A stretch of 64,000 bases of DNA from Salminus brasiliensis. Its lineage: Eukaryota > Chordata > Actinopteri > Characiformes > Bryconidae. Every line of letters starts with the position of its first letter. Positions within the stretch are counted from its first letter, which is position 1. Both the position numbers and the translations under genes were made by a program. The notes under the pieces are model-generated. The model was not told the DNA's origin. It did no database searches and saw nothing but the letters and a program-made list of their open reading frames with translations. The stretch is from NCBI RefSeq assembly GCF_030463535.1, contig NC_132900.1:27255956-27319955 (forward strand), written 5' to 3'. Of this stretch, positions 50,732-57,784 are shown in pieces.

Positions 50732-52827
50732 GTAATAAACCCATCTATTATCCAGAGCCAGTTTGGGGGATCAATTTATGGAGTTAAGTGCACAGAATGC
50801 ACCTCTCTGTTCTGTGAAGTTACCATGGCTGCCGATTCAGCACTGGAGGACCATATAGGTCACTCAGAGTATCGACCTGTACAGGTAATAACTCCACACA
50901 CACACACACACACACCAATATACACACACATCACTTTCACTGCTTGCTCAGTCTGCTTTAGCCCACCCTTAAACCACTGAACCTTATGTGTTGCAGAGAT
51001 GTAAGGTTAGATCTGGAGACGAGTCTGTGCTCAATCCTTGCAGTTTACAGGACCTTTGTAGCTTCCGTATGTTTCAGTCAACAGTTAACAGTGTTATCCA
51101 TTGTGTCTGATCTTATATTTAACATTTCCTCATAACTGTCTCATACTTGCATGAAAGGCTCATACTTGCAAAAAAACCTGTAGGCCAGAGGCTTGGCTGC
51201 GACACTGTACGGACCTGTAGCAACTGTAACTATTCACTGTAGTTCTACCCCAGTGAATCAACACAATCGTACATGTTCAAATAGCTCATAAAACAATGCC
51301 CCAGGCATCAGGACTCGGGACGTTTCTGTAGAACAAAGCATTTCACACTCTGAATGCCTTTTGTTTACATCTTAACATTTAATTATTCTGATTTTCCCAA
51401 AAAGGACAGTGTAATACTCCTATAAATGAGGAACATTTACAAGTGTTGAAGCTCTGGGCGACTACAGCCGGCGACCTCTAAGCAGACGGGCCAGTGGTTA
51501 AATAAACGGAAAATTCAAATTTAGCATTATCTACATTCAGGTAGGATTCAGGTACTAATCCTTGATAGATAAACACCAGTTTTTATGGTAGTTTTAAAGC
51601 ACTGGGAACCTTAATCTGAGTTTCTTTCCAATGAAGGCCATCGAATTGAATGTGGCTCCTTAGGGCCCCCCACTGTAAATGTAGAAAACAGGTCTTGATG
51701 AAGATCTTCCCAAAGTCTAATAAACGTCTGCTGGATTTCCCCAGGATTACTCCAAAACGTTGTAAAAGTGGGTGAGGTATACGTCAGTATACCCTGACCA
51801 ATCACAAGACTAACATGTACTTGATGGCAATGGTCAAAAGCCGATCCGCACCAAGAGCCCTTCGAGCTTCAAGTACGGCTCGGCTTGACCCACCATCCCT
51901 CAAAATTCCATGGAAGACAAGCGTCCAGGCTTTTTTCTGTCCTGGTACCGGACGGCCGAGTCCAATGCTCGCTGTCTTCAAACCCAGACTGAAGCCCCTT
52001 CTCTTCTGAGAGTACTTGGGCGAATAGCAGAGTACTATGGTCTCCTTATTGACTTGTTTTAAGTAGAACCTAAACTTAGAGGATCTTTGAATTATTAGTC
52101 TATTCAAACTAGCTGAGGTTTTTCCTGGGTAAATAGCAAAGCACTTTTGTAAGTCGCTCTGGATAAGAGTGTCTGCTAAATGCCTTAATTGTGAATGTAA
52201 ATGTTACATGTCCCCGCCATCTCTCTGAGTCTGAGCAACCTGGATAGCTAATGCTAAACCTGGCATCGTCCCTCACGTCCGACACTCTGCGCCTTCCCGT
52301 TTCTTTGCTTTGGCCCTGGGGGGACCTGGCGTCCGCTCCGACACCAAGTCGCTAAATTGCGTAGTGCTCAACATGGCGTCTGTTTATGGATAAAGTCCCG
52401 CCCCTCAACTTATAATGAACATATCAGCTTTCTGTTTACACCACAAGCCAAGGAGGGTCGACATGCTAGTGGGAAAAGCCCCCCTCGGCAGGAGATCCGT
52501 GCAAACGCCATAACCAGAACACGCCGGAAACTGAGCCGAACGTTCCGACGTGTTCATGAGCACTAATTTGACTCTCAGTTTGGAGTATTTTGGTCACTCC
52601 TCAAGCAAAAAGCCAATAAGACCCTCCCTCCCCTGTTGTGTTGCTTAATTTGGCAGATATCCAGCAATGCAACACTGTCACAAGGCATAACTGTCAGGAC
52701 AGATGTTACAACACTTGCTATGCCATGACTTGGCAGGTGATATAAACCAGTGTCATAACACCACACGCAGCAGTGCATGCATTATGCAAAGTGTCATAAC
52801 CTCAATGTCATAACTGTATATACACAT

Positions 52828-52859
<32 letters not shown>

Positions 52860-54164
52860 TTTGGTGCTTTCCGATTGGCCGTCCAGAGTCAATACGCCGC
52901 TCCTTAGCGCTTCTGCTCACATCTCCAAGTGCTCTTTGAACTTCTTCTCAGAACACATGAGCGCTACTGTAGAATATGCACAAGCTGATTCACTGTGATG
53001 AATAGATGAGAACACTTTGATCCTATCAGGGAACAACAAAGCTGACAAAAGCATCTTTTGACTTTCAGCTAAGCCCCCTTTTCAGTCGCTCTTAGTCATC
53101 TGTCCGGGGTGACGACGGGCCGAATAGGTACACAGGCCGAGCGCACAAACAAAGGGATAAAAAGATGCACTCCTACATCAGAACCTGTTTGAGCTGCACA
53201 CACCAGGTGAAGGCCACGCCCCATTCTGCAGGCAGCTCAGGTCTCGGGTTCGTCCCAGATAAAAGCACATAAATGAGCAGCCACGGACAGACAGACATGT
53301 TTACCTTCAGTATCACCTGACTGCAAACAGTACAATCAGCATCAGCCGACGCTTTCAGGTAGCAAGGTAAGTGAAGGCACTTCTCGAAGGGTTCTTTACT
53401 AAAGTCAGTGGTTCCCTGTAGAAATATGGCAAGCATTTGAATGATTATATGGTTGGTGTGGTGGAGCAGCTCTTCTCTCTTCTAGGATGGAAAATGTCTT
53501 GGTCTTGGCAAAAGTATTGGGACACCTGCTCCTGTTCAGTGTTTCTTCCGAAATCAAGGGTATTTTTAAAAAGAGCTTCTGCTGCTTTTGGAGTTCGTTG
53601 GAGTTGCCGTTTCCAATCACCAGGGAAGAAGGAGCATTGCTGTGAGGATTTGATTCCATTTAGCGACATGAGCGTTAGTGAGGTCAGGATGTTGGATGAT
53701 GATCCCCACCCCACCTCATCCCCCCCCAACTCACCAGCTTATGCCAACTGTTAGCGGTTAGAGCACCGGGCTGTTAATTACTGCGTTCTGGGTTCAGTAC
53801 TTGGGCTCGTCAAGCTGCCACTGTTGGGCCCTTGAGCAAGGCTTTTAACCCTCCCTGGGCACTTGTGCTTATTGTCGACTGTGTGTGTGTGTGTTTGTGT
53901 GTTACAGTGCACATGTGTACTTGGAGGTGTGTATGGAGGTGTTGAGGCCATATTCCATCTGCGTCCAACATTAATAGTAAACACGGTTGTCTTGTCTTGT
54001 CTCATCTTGTCTTGTCCTGTCCGACTCATTCCAGCAGTATTGAATAGAGCATCATTGTTCCATTGCTCCACAGCTCAATGCTGGGGGGGGGCTATACTCC
54101 TCTAGCCCATGCCTGGCATTAGGCATGGTGCCAGTAGGTTCATGTTTATCTGTTTATCTGTTTA

Positions 54165-54214
<50 letters not shown>

Positions 54215-57200
54215 CATTTGCACATCTGTGTCAGTAACGGGTGCAACCTAAAAGAGCTGAATGCAGTCATTACAAGGATTGTCCACAAACATTTGGACAT
54301 AATGTAATGTTTGAAGGTTCGAAGAAGTCAGTATAATGGTTCTTTACCATGTGAAGCATTCTTATTGTTCTACAAACATGTTTTTTTATGGAACCAAACC
54401 GGGTTCTACTGTGAACTCTTCGTAGCAGTTCTGTATAGCAGTAAAAAGGGTTATTTTACGCTGCTGTCAGAGAACCCTTATTGCTTAGCGTCGCTCAGTG
54501 TCAGTTCCTCTGATGTCTAAGAATCCTCCTGAATCCCGACTGTAGACTAAATCCCAATTCAGGCAGGCTTTGCTTTCCCTGCTGGGAAGTGGGGTAATGT
54601 CATTTCCCTTCAGGACGTCTGTAACTGTAATGACTTACTCTCACGAGATAAAACATTCAATAGGTATGAGAATGCCTCCATTCCAAACATCTATGACAAT
54701 CTGTGACAGTAGTATCTTAGTTTCTGAGAGTGTAGGGGACTAACCTCTCACTAAAGCTGCCCAGTCCTTTTTTTTTAAAGATTTTTAAGATTTGAACAGT
54801 GCAATATTTGAGGCCTTTCACATGTGCCACAGACTTATATGACCTTCTGGATTTGTTGTACACTTAACCATGCATTTCTAGTGGTAAGAGTGCTGCCACG
54901 TTTGGGTACTTAACCCTCTTTGGTCTATGGGAGCAAAAGCTTGCCTGACCCTGGCGGTCGGACAATAAAGAAACAATGAATAATCAGATGTCCCAATACT
55001 TTTGTCCATATGGTGTACAAAACAATATGATGTGATATGTGTAAGTTACACTGTTACTGAGTTATGAAACCTGAAGGACAGTCATGCAGACCACGTCAGG
55101 ATCTTAGGATTCATTTAACTTGGAGTTCTTAGCAACCACTAAGCAACCCCATAAGAACCATCTGAGCAGCCACTAAGCAACAACCAAGCAACCACTAAGC
55201 AGCTTAGTAGCAACAACCTAGCAACATTAAAGAAACAATCTAACAGCACTGTAGCCCCATGTTAGATGGCTAGATGTCAACCATCTAACAAAAACACCCA
55301 AGAGAATTACCTGGAAGTGGAAACCCCATTAACAGATTTTAATGTGTAGCTACAGAATTTAGAGAGACACTTACTCACGACTGAATGAGAGCCTCGAAAC
55401 GGGCCGGAAATGTTACAAACTTCTATTACCAGAGAAGAGCCCCACCAGTTTCTACAGACGTCCCTGTAGTTGCTGAGTAATACACCTTAGTGTGTAATAA
55501 GCTTTGTAGTGTTATAGGGGGTAGGATAAACGGGCAAATGCTCACGGTATGTTGCTCATGTTCCTTTTGTTTATATGGAAATTTGATATATGGCAACGCA
55601 TAGAATTCATATGCCCAATTTAATTCAATTCAAATTTACTGTCATTATACTAATACAGGCTTGGTTGTGCAGTACAACCAAGTACTGTAAGTCTCCGGTG
55701 CTAAATAAGTAGGACATACAAGACAGGGTGCAAAGACAATAAGTACAGAGACAATAAATACAATAAATACAAAAATATACAAATATGTGCCTGAGGCTGG
55801 GTGATTAATTTCCAAAATAAGTTACTATACTAATAGTAAAAAGGAAGACAGGGAGTTCAGGAGTGTATACTGAGGTAGGCCAGTCTGGTTTTGTTAACAG
55901 CATCTCATACATAAACAAAGTGTACAGTGCTGTAACGAGTGTAGCAGCTACTGCTCAGGTAGTGAGAAGAGTACACAGCTTATGTCCAGAGAGGTTGGTG
56001 TGGCGCAACAGAAAACACCACTACCTGCCACTGAGCTCCCATACCATGAGGGAGACTGGGGTTTGATTCCCGGTCTGAGTGACTACGCTGAATAAGAGTC
56101 CTTGGACAAGACTCCTAACGCTATATAAAAAAAGCATATACAGAACAGGATGTTAGTACTTTTCAAGTCAAGGCTTGGAGACTGTTGATTCCCCTGGAGA
56201 GCTCTTTTGTAGTCCATTTCTAAAGTGGAAAGATACTTTTTATTATGATTTTTAAACTGAACAGGGCTCTAAAAGCTGTAGTGGGAGGTGTAGGAAATAG
56301 GATATAGGTGGGTAACTTATAAAGCCTTTTAGATTTTAAACAACGACGTGCCACCTAAGCATTGCAAAAGGTTATGTCATGACTTATGTCATTAACATTA
56401 TGTCATGACTTCGGTGATACAGTTTCCTACCAAAAATCTCTCCAGGCTAAGAAGCTTTGCCTGCAGGGAAAAAAATGCTTGGATAGAAGGGATATGTGGA
56501 CATTTGGAGGCTGAACAAGTCACTAGACCTTTATACCAGTCACCTTTTGCAATTACCTGGGATGCCATAGCGACTGGTTACGGTGGTTGCTATGATGTTG
56601 CTAGGTGATTGCTAGTTGGTTACAATAGTCTTGCTATGTGGTTGCTATGGTGTTGCTTACTAGCTGCTAGATTGTTCTTGCTAGGTTGTTGCAAGGCAGA
56701 CGCTATGGTATCCCGGGTAGTTGCAATGGGTACCTTGGATAAAGGTCTATGGACCCATTTGTGCTCCAAATGTCCACAAATGCCTTCTGTCCTAGCATGT
56801 TTTTTTTTTTTTTTTAGAGAAACTGTCACAGGCTCTGTCCACATTTTTTTTCCAGAGAAACTGTTGCAACTGTACCACTGACGTCACAACATAATGGTGA
56901 GTTTCCAGTTTGCAATGCTAACTTGGCAAGCCGTTGTTGCTGAGGGCCCTTAAACAGGTTGGGAACAATCATTTATTTGAAATCTAAAAGGCCTTATAAG
57001 CCACCCTGAACCCTAAACATGCTCATATTCTCACCCTAAACATGCTCATGTGTGGCCCACATGGGTGGACTATGTGCAACCAGCTACAAGGGCTTACCAA
57101 CTTAGCATTGCAAACTGGAAACTCACCATTATGTTGTGACATCAGTGGTACAGTTGCAACAGTTTCTCTGGAAAAAAATGTGGACAGAGCCTGAATAGGT

Positions 57201-57625
57201 CAATAGACCTTTATCATAGGCACTCATTGCGACTACCCGGGATACCATAGCGACTGCCTCGCAACAACTTCAGGCAAGAACAATCTAAGCAACGCCATAG
57301 CAAGACAATTGTAACCACTTAGCAACACCAATGTAACCACTTAGCAACTGTCTAGTATACCATAGCAACCACCGAGCACAAATCTGAAATTGGTGGCCAT
57401 GTAGAAAAGCCTAGAAACTGCCTGGAAGTGGAAACCACTTAAGCTCTACAACCATTAAAATATTTTCCAGTTCTTATGCCATGGGGTATAACACTCTAAT
57501 GATCATTCTTTCAGGATTACATGGAAAACAATGATCACTTGCTGAAGTTTTTCTTCGGATATACAGTTGAGGACCTGAATACTGGACTTCTCAAGATTTT
57601 ACAGAAATTGTTTAAAGGATATTAA
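27212..57625 (+). CDS. Candidate four-exon gene, unrecognised 137-residue CCHH zinc-finger-like protein
   Basis: Exons: 27212-27331 (start ATG 27263), 47441-47545, 50756-50884 and 57515-57625 (stop TAA 57623-57625). Coding parts are 69, 105, 129 and 111 nt, all multiples of three, so every junction is phase 0. Acceptors follow good pyrimidine tracts (TTTCCTACAG, TCCTTTGCAG, ATTATCCAG, CATTCTTTCAG). Donors two and three are strong (GTAAGA, GTAATA); donor one (GTGTCT) is weak, so exon 1 is the least certain. The product begins [10 protein letters not shown], has a Pro-rich part ([12 protein letters not shown]), then a C-x2-C-x17-H-x2-H module (C70, C73, H91, H94; extra C78), and ends in a hydrophobic/basic helix-like tail ([12 protein letters not shown]). 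I do not recognise the family. Nucleic-acid or protein binding through zinc is a guess. Introns are about 20.1, 3.2 and 6.6 kb, the first containing mc4r. Extra phase-0 exons could be missed, and no clear AATAAA follows the stop. Confidence 0.5.
27595..28220 (+). mobile_element. Dispersed element ending TAATGTTTTGGCTTA
   Basis: Contains TAAGCATGTCATACTGGGCG, GGCCTACTGTGGCACAAG, CCACCTCTTGATGGGT and a terminal CATAATGTTTTGGCTTACTG. Truncated relatives with the same terminus lie at 42600-42778 and 48990-49206, and a reversed one near 46265-46320. It is probably a non-autonomous DNA element. Confidence 0.55.
28380..29250. repeat. Degenerate 55-60-bp minisatellite
   Basis: Units share GACTGTGACCATGGTCCTA, TCACCTTGTTGGTTC and GAGACCTCCCCCTGA. 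About fifteen diverged units are present. Short open frames here reflect the repeat. Confidence 0.8.
30250..30572. repeat. 158-bp tandem duplication
   Basis: GTGTGACTAACAGCAGCTGG at 30256 recurs at 30414. The copies, which include TGCTAACTCCATGATTGC and GTGAGGCCGGTGGCCG, are almost identical. A diverged, roughly reverse-complementary relative lies at 58960-59390. Confidence 0.85.
31998..32275 (-). mobile_element. tRNA-derived SINE
   Basis: On the minus strand it starts GATCAGAGGATCGCTGGTTC, with a pol III B box (GGTTCGAACCC), then TCATGCTGCTAGCCAT and the family body GGGTGGGTAGATGGCGC. Relatives lie at 35572, 63030 and 63612. Confidence 0.75.
32338..32545 (+). repeat. Dispersed repeat shared with 51696-51810
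   Basis: GAAGATCTTCCCAAAGT, CTGCTGGATTTC and AAAAGTGGGT occur in the same order in both places. The open frame at 32413-32676 is part of this repeat. Confidence 0.6.
33116..33980 (+). mobile_element. hAT-like non-autonomous element, copy 1
   Basis: About 860 bases, near-identical in reverse orientation to 44915-45646. The right end, AATACTTTTGACACCT, reads AGGTGTCAAAAGTATT on the other strand, matching the terminus of copies 2 and 3 (CAGAGGTGTCAA at 48072). Such CAG-beginning inverted ends suggest the hAT superfamily. Short open frames here and at 45182-45481 are the same element frame and have no transposase motif. Confidence 0.65.
35131..35352. mobile_element. Palindromic MITE with a near-perfect hairpin
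   Basis: 35183-35228 and 35258-35303 are reverse complements with one mismatch in 46, around a 29-base loop; the pairing extends outward more weakly. The ends resemble TGTTAAAAGTA and TACTTTTAACAGTG, shared with 36463-36564 and 49432-49587. Confidence 0.85.
35572..35775 (+). mobile_element. tRNA-derived SINE fragment
   Basis: Shares CAGTCATGCTGC, CCTGAGAGAGCACAATT, TTGGGGGCATTGCATG and GAGTGGGCTGGGTA with the SINE at 63612-63895. The pol III head is mostly lost. Confidence 0.6.
36463..36564. mobile_element. Short palindromic MITE, same family
   Basis: Terminal inverted repeats CACTGTTAAAAGTATAA and TTATACTTTTAACAGTG enclose about 70 bases that include AGGTTCTTTGAAGGTTCCTC. Confidence 0.85.
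36820..37312. repeat. AT microsatellites, two palindromic
   Basis: 36839-36874 has GTGGCTATAT and ATATAGCCAC ends around (AT)n. (TG)n then (TA)n run from 36960 to 37027. 37222-37305 has GTTACATACTGC and GCAGTATGTAAC flanking about 30 AT units. Confidence 0.9.
37313..38345. other. Non-coding stretch downstream of mc4r
   Basis: AT-rich and mostly unique. TTTATT at 37567-37572 would read AATAAA on the mc4r strand, but at 1.4 kb after the stop it is only a possible polyadenylation signal. Confidence 0.3.
38346..38797 (+). mobile_element. Tc1-type MITE, copy F, near full length
   Basis: Left end TTATGTCCAAATAGTTATAG, right end CCCAATACTTTTGTCCATAT followed by AGTGTA. It ends 165 bases from the mc4r stop codon. 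Confidence 0.8.
38962..39969 (-). CDS. mc4r: Melanocortin-4 receptor, intronless
   Basis: A single uninterrupted 335-residue frame, the usual one-exon structure of melanocortin receptors (human MC4R is 332). It is a seven-transmembrane, Gs-coupled receptor for alpha-MSH and AgRP that controls feeding and growth. Visible hallmarks: N-glycosylation sequons at N2 and N15, SPMYFF (71-76), the acidic ligand-pocket residues E94, D117 and D121, DRY (141-143) leading into a [10 protein letters not shown] loop, DPLIYAF (293-299) and a CC pair (312-313) where palmitoylation is expected. The N-terminus ([12 protein letters not shown]) and TM6-TM7 ([19 protein letters not shown]) are typical of fish MC4R rather than MC1R, MC2R or MC5R. 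The ATG at 39969 has A at -3; a second ATG lies two codons on. The tail after CC runs 22 more residues with C321, C325 and C334, longer than I expect. The gene lies antisense within the intron of a candidate gene read on +. Confidence 0.97.
   Translation of the reverse strand: MNMTQHHGLHHSHRNHSLVAQAGSKAERGSSSGCYEQLLVSTEVFLILGLVSLVENILVIAAIVKNKNFHSPMYFFICSLAAADLLVSVSNSTETVVMALITGGNLSISGSVAKTMDNVFDSMICSSLLASIWNLLAIAIDRYITIFYGLRYHNIMTQKRAATVIACIWAFCTASGVLFIIYSESPTVLICLISMFFAMLALMASLYVHMFLLARLHMKRIAALPGNGPVQQAANMKGAVTLTILLGVFVVCWAPFFLHLILMISCPRNPYCICFMSHFNMYLILIMCNSVIDPLIYAFRSQEMRKTFKEICCGWASDLSCGWTCGGYGLSSDCV
39970..41260 (-). promoter_or_regulatory. Region upstream of mc4r, probable promoter
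   Basis: About 1.3 kb of unique, moderately GC-rich DNA before the mc4r start, without recognisable mobile elements, in contrast to its surroundings. No TATA box or named site is convincing. The assignment rests on position and lack of repeats only. Confidence 0.3.
41362..41440. mobile_element. Tc1-type MITE end fragment
   Basis: AACACCCTTGATTTTGC and CCCAATACTTTTGTCCATAT, the right end of the family only. Confidence 0.6.
41660..42135. repeat. Cluster of 'CTCCAGTGCAAAGCTAAAG' repeats
   Basis: GCTCCAGTGCAAAGCTAAAG (41690), its reverse form near 41885, and a third near 42060, with repeated CAGACACCAAGCACCTCTG and TACACATAGGGTAAGGGG. The same family is found at 9690, 60930 and 62285. Confidence 0.65.
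42985..43205. repeat. Dispersed repeat, direct copy 1
   Basis: TTTCTTTCGTGTTTGGACTC, CTGAGAGCACAA, GTCGAGTG and CAGGCACATCGAGTAGAC match 44172-44350 in the same orientation. A reversed, diverged relative is near 11370-11460. Confidence 0.65.
43205..43632 (-). mobile_element. Tc1-type MITE, copy G, reversed
   Basis: Reads TGCTCCACAGCTCAATGCTG and ends AGGGGTGTCCACAAACGTAT. The other end is lost. It contains a (TG)n run at 43522-43541. Confidence 0.7.
44172..44350. repeat. Dispersed repeat, direct copy 2
   Basis: Partner of 42985-43205, about 1.19 kb away, somewhat shortened. Confidence 0.65.
44915..45646 (-). mobile_element. hAT-like non-autonomous element, copy 2 (inverted)
   Basis: Reverse-complement partner of 33116-33980. 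Shared landmarks include AAGACTTCTATAGAAGCTGA, TTTTACTCCAGTAAAAG and GGGGTCTATAGTGCACTACC. It also keeps the end that copy 1 lacks (ATTTCGTTATTTGACACCT). Confidence 0.65.
45719..45766. repeat. (AT)n microsatellite
   Basis: About 23 uninterrupted AT units just beyond the hAT-like copy 2. Confidence 0.95.
46815..47030 (-). mobile_element. LINE reverse-transcriptase fragment with 3' tail
   Basis: On the minus strand 47027-46900 translates with [15 protein letters not shown], then [15 protein letters not shown]. This is the palm of a non-LTR reverse transcriptase with the catalytic FADD. It is followed by an untranslated tail ending in ACAATAAAACCCACTTGACT repeats. It is a short dead fragment in the intron of the candidate gene. 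Confidence 0.8.
48072..48345 (+). mobile_element. hAT-like element fragment, copy 3
   Basis: Starts CAGAGGTGTCAAGTAATAAA and shares ATCTATACTTTACTGTAGTA and GTAGTGCACTATAGGCCCCT with copy 1. It is cut at the palindrome that begins about 48354. Confidence 0.6.
48354..48641. repeat. Large imperfect palindrome, 113-bp arms
   Basis: 48354-48466 and 48529-48641 are reverse complements with scattered mismatches, around a 62-base spacer. They are built from GGTTAGTTAGATAG-like words. Degenerate ACTAACTAACC-type sequence continues to about 48990. Confidence 0.8.
49432..49587. mobile_element. Palindromic MITE, same family
   Basis: Starts CACTGTTAAAGTG and ends AAACTTTTAACAGTG. Inside are AAGGTTCCTTGAAGGTTCC and AGAACCTTC words as in the other two copies. 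Confidence 0.8.
49785..49960 (-). mobile_element. hAT-like element fragment, copy 4 (inverted)
   Basis: CTCATTACTCAAGTAGAAGC, then AAAAGACTTCTATAGAAG and GTGTAAAAGTACTGGTTTC, as in copy 2. The downstream part is replaced by the tandem repeat at 49979. Confidence 0.6.
49979..50330. repeat. Three tandem copies of a 106-115-bp unit
   Basis: TATGTTGGTTAAATAGTTTT starts copies near 49981, 50095 and 50202. The first two differ mainly in a poly-T run; the third is more diverged. The words are those of the palindrome at 48354. Confidence 0.85.
50699..50726. repeat. (CT)n tract before exon 3 of the candidate gene
   Basis: About 13 CT units, 30 bases upstream of the acceptor at 50755. It may serve as, or extend, the pyrimidine tract. 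Confidence 0.9.
51696..52195 (+). mobile_element. Dispersed repeat interrupted by a retroelement 3' end
   Basis: 51696-51810 matches 32338-32465. From about 51811 unrelated sequence follows and ends GTAAGTCGCTCTGGATAAG then GTGTCTGCTAAATGCC, the 3' tail common to many teleost LINEs and SINEs. Confidence 0.65.
53505..54306 (-). mobile_element. Tc1-type MITE, copy H, reversed, split by a SINE
   Basis: Left TGGCAAAAGTATTGGGACAC, right TTGTCCACAAACATTTGGAC. The two parts, 53505-53745 and about 54030-54306, are collinear with other copies. A (TG)n tract lies at 54168-54208. Confidence 0.75.
53746..54025 (+). mobile_element. tRNA-derived SINE nested in MITE copy H
   Basis: A-box-like TTAGCGGTTAGAGCACC, a B-box-like GGGTTCAGTACTTGG, then AAGCTGCCACTGTTGGGCCC and TGAGCAAGGCTTTTAACCC, typical of a fish SINE. 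It continues into a TG run and a GTCTTGTCTTGTCTC tail. Confidence 0.7.
55615..55960. repeat. Retroelement 3'-end-like AT-rich repeat
   Basis: TTCAAATTTACTGTCATTAT, then repeated CAATAAATAC and AATACAAAAATATAC words. It resembles LINE 3' ends in style. No coding part is present. Confidence 0.4.
55975..56130 (+). mobile_element. tRNA-derived SINE of a second family
   Basis: GTTGGTGTGGCGCAACAGA (A-box region), GGGGTTTGATTCCCGGTC (B-box region) and AAGAGTCCTTGGACAAGACT, ending in TATATAAAAAAAGC. Confidence 0.7.
56465..57345. repeat. Large inverted repeat in the last intron of the candidate gene
   Basis: 56618-56932 pairs with 57092-57316, with an extra 75-80 bases in the left arm. A further inverted partial copy lies at 56465-56560. 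Landmarks are GATACCATAGCGACTG (right) against its complement near 56703, and GTTGCAACAGTTTCTCTGG (right) against its complement near 56852. Confidence 0.85.
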
Positions 57626-57718
57626 ATTACTGTAGAATAATGTATAAACGCTGAAATGGTAAAATGCTGAAAGCAGCCTGGTTATGCAGTGTGTTCCCCT
57701 GCCCTGCTCTCTGCTACA

Positions 57719-57769
<51 letters not shown>

Positions 57770-57782
57770 TGTGTTTGTATGC
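57719..57782. repeat. (TG)n microsatellite abutting a GAD exon
   Basis: TG-rich run directly before the acceptor at 57784. It replaces the usual pyrimidine tract with GTGTGTGTTTGTATGCAG. Confidence 0.9.
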
Positions 57783-57784
57783 AG

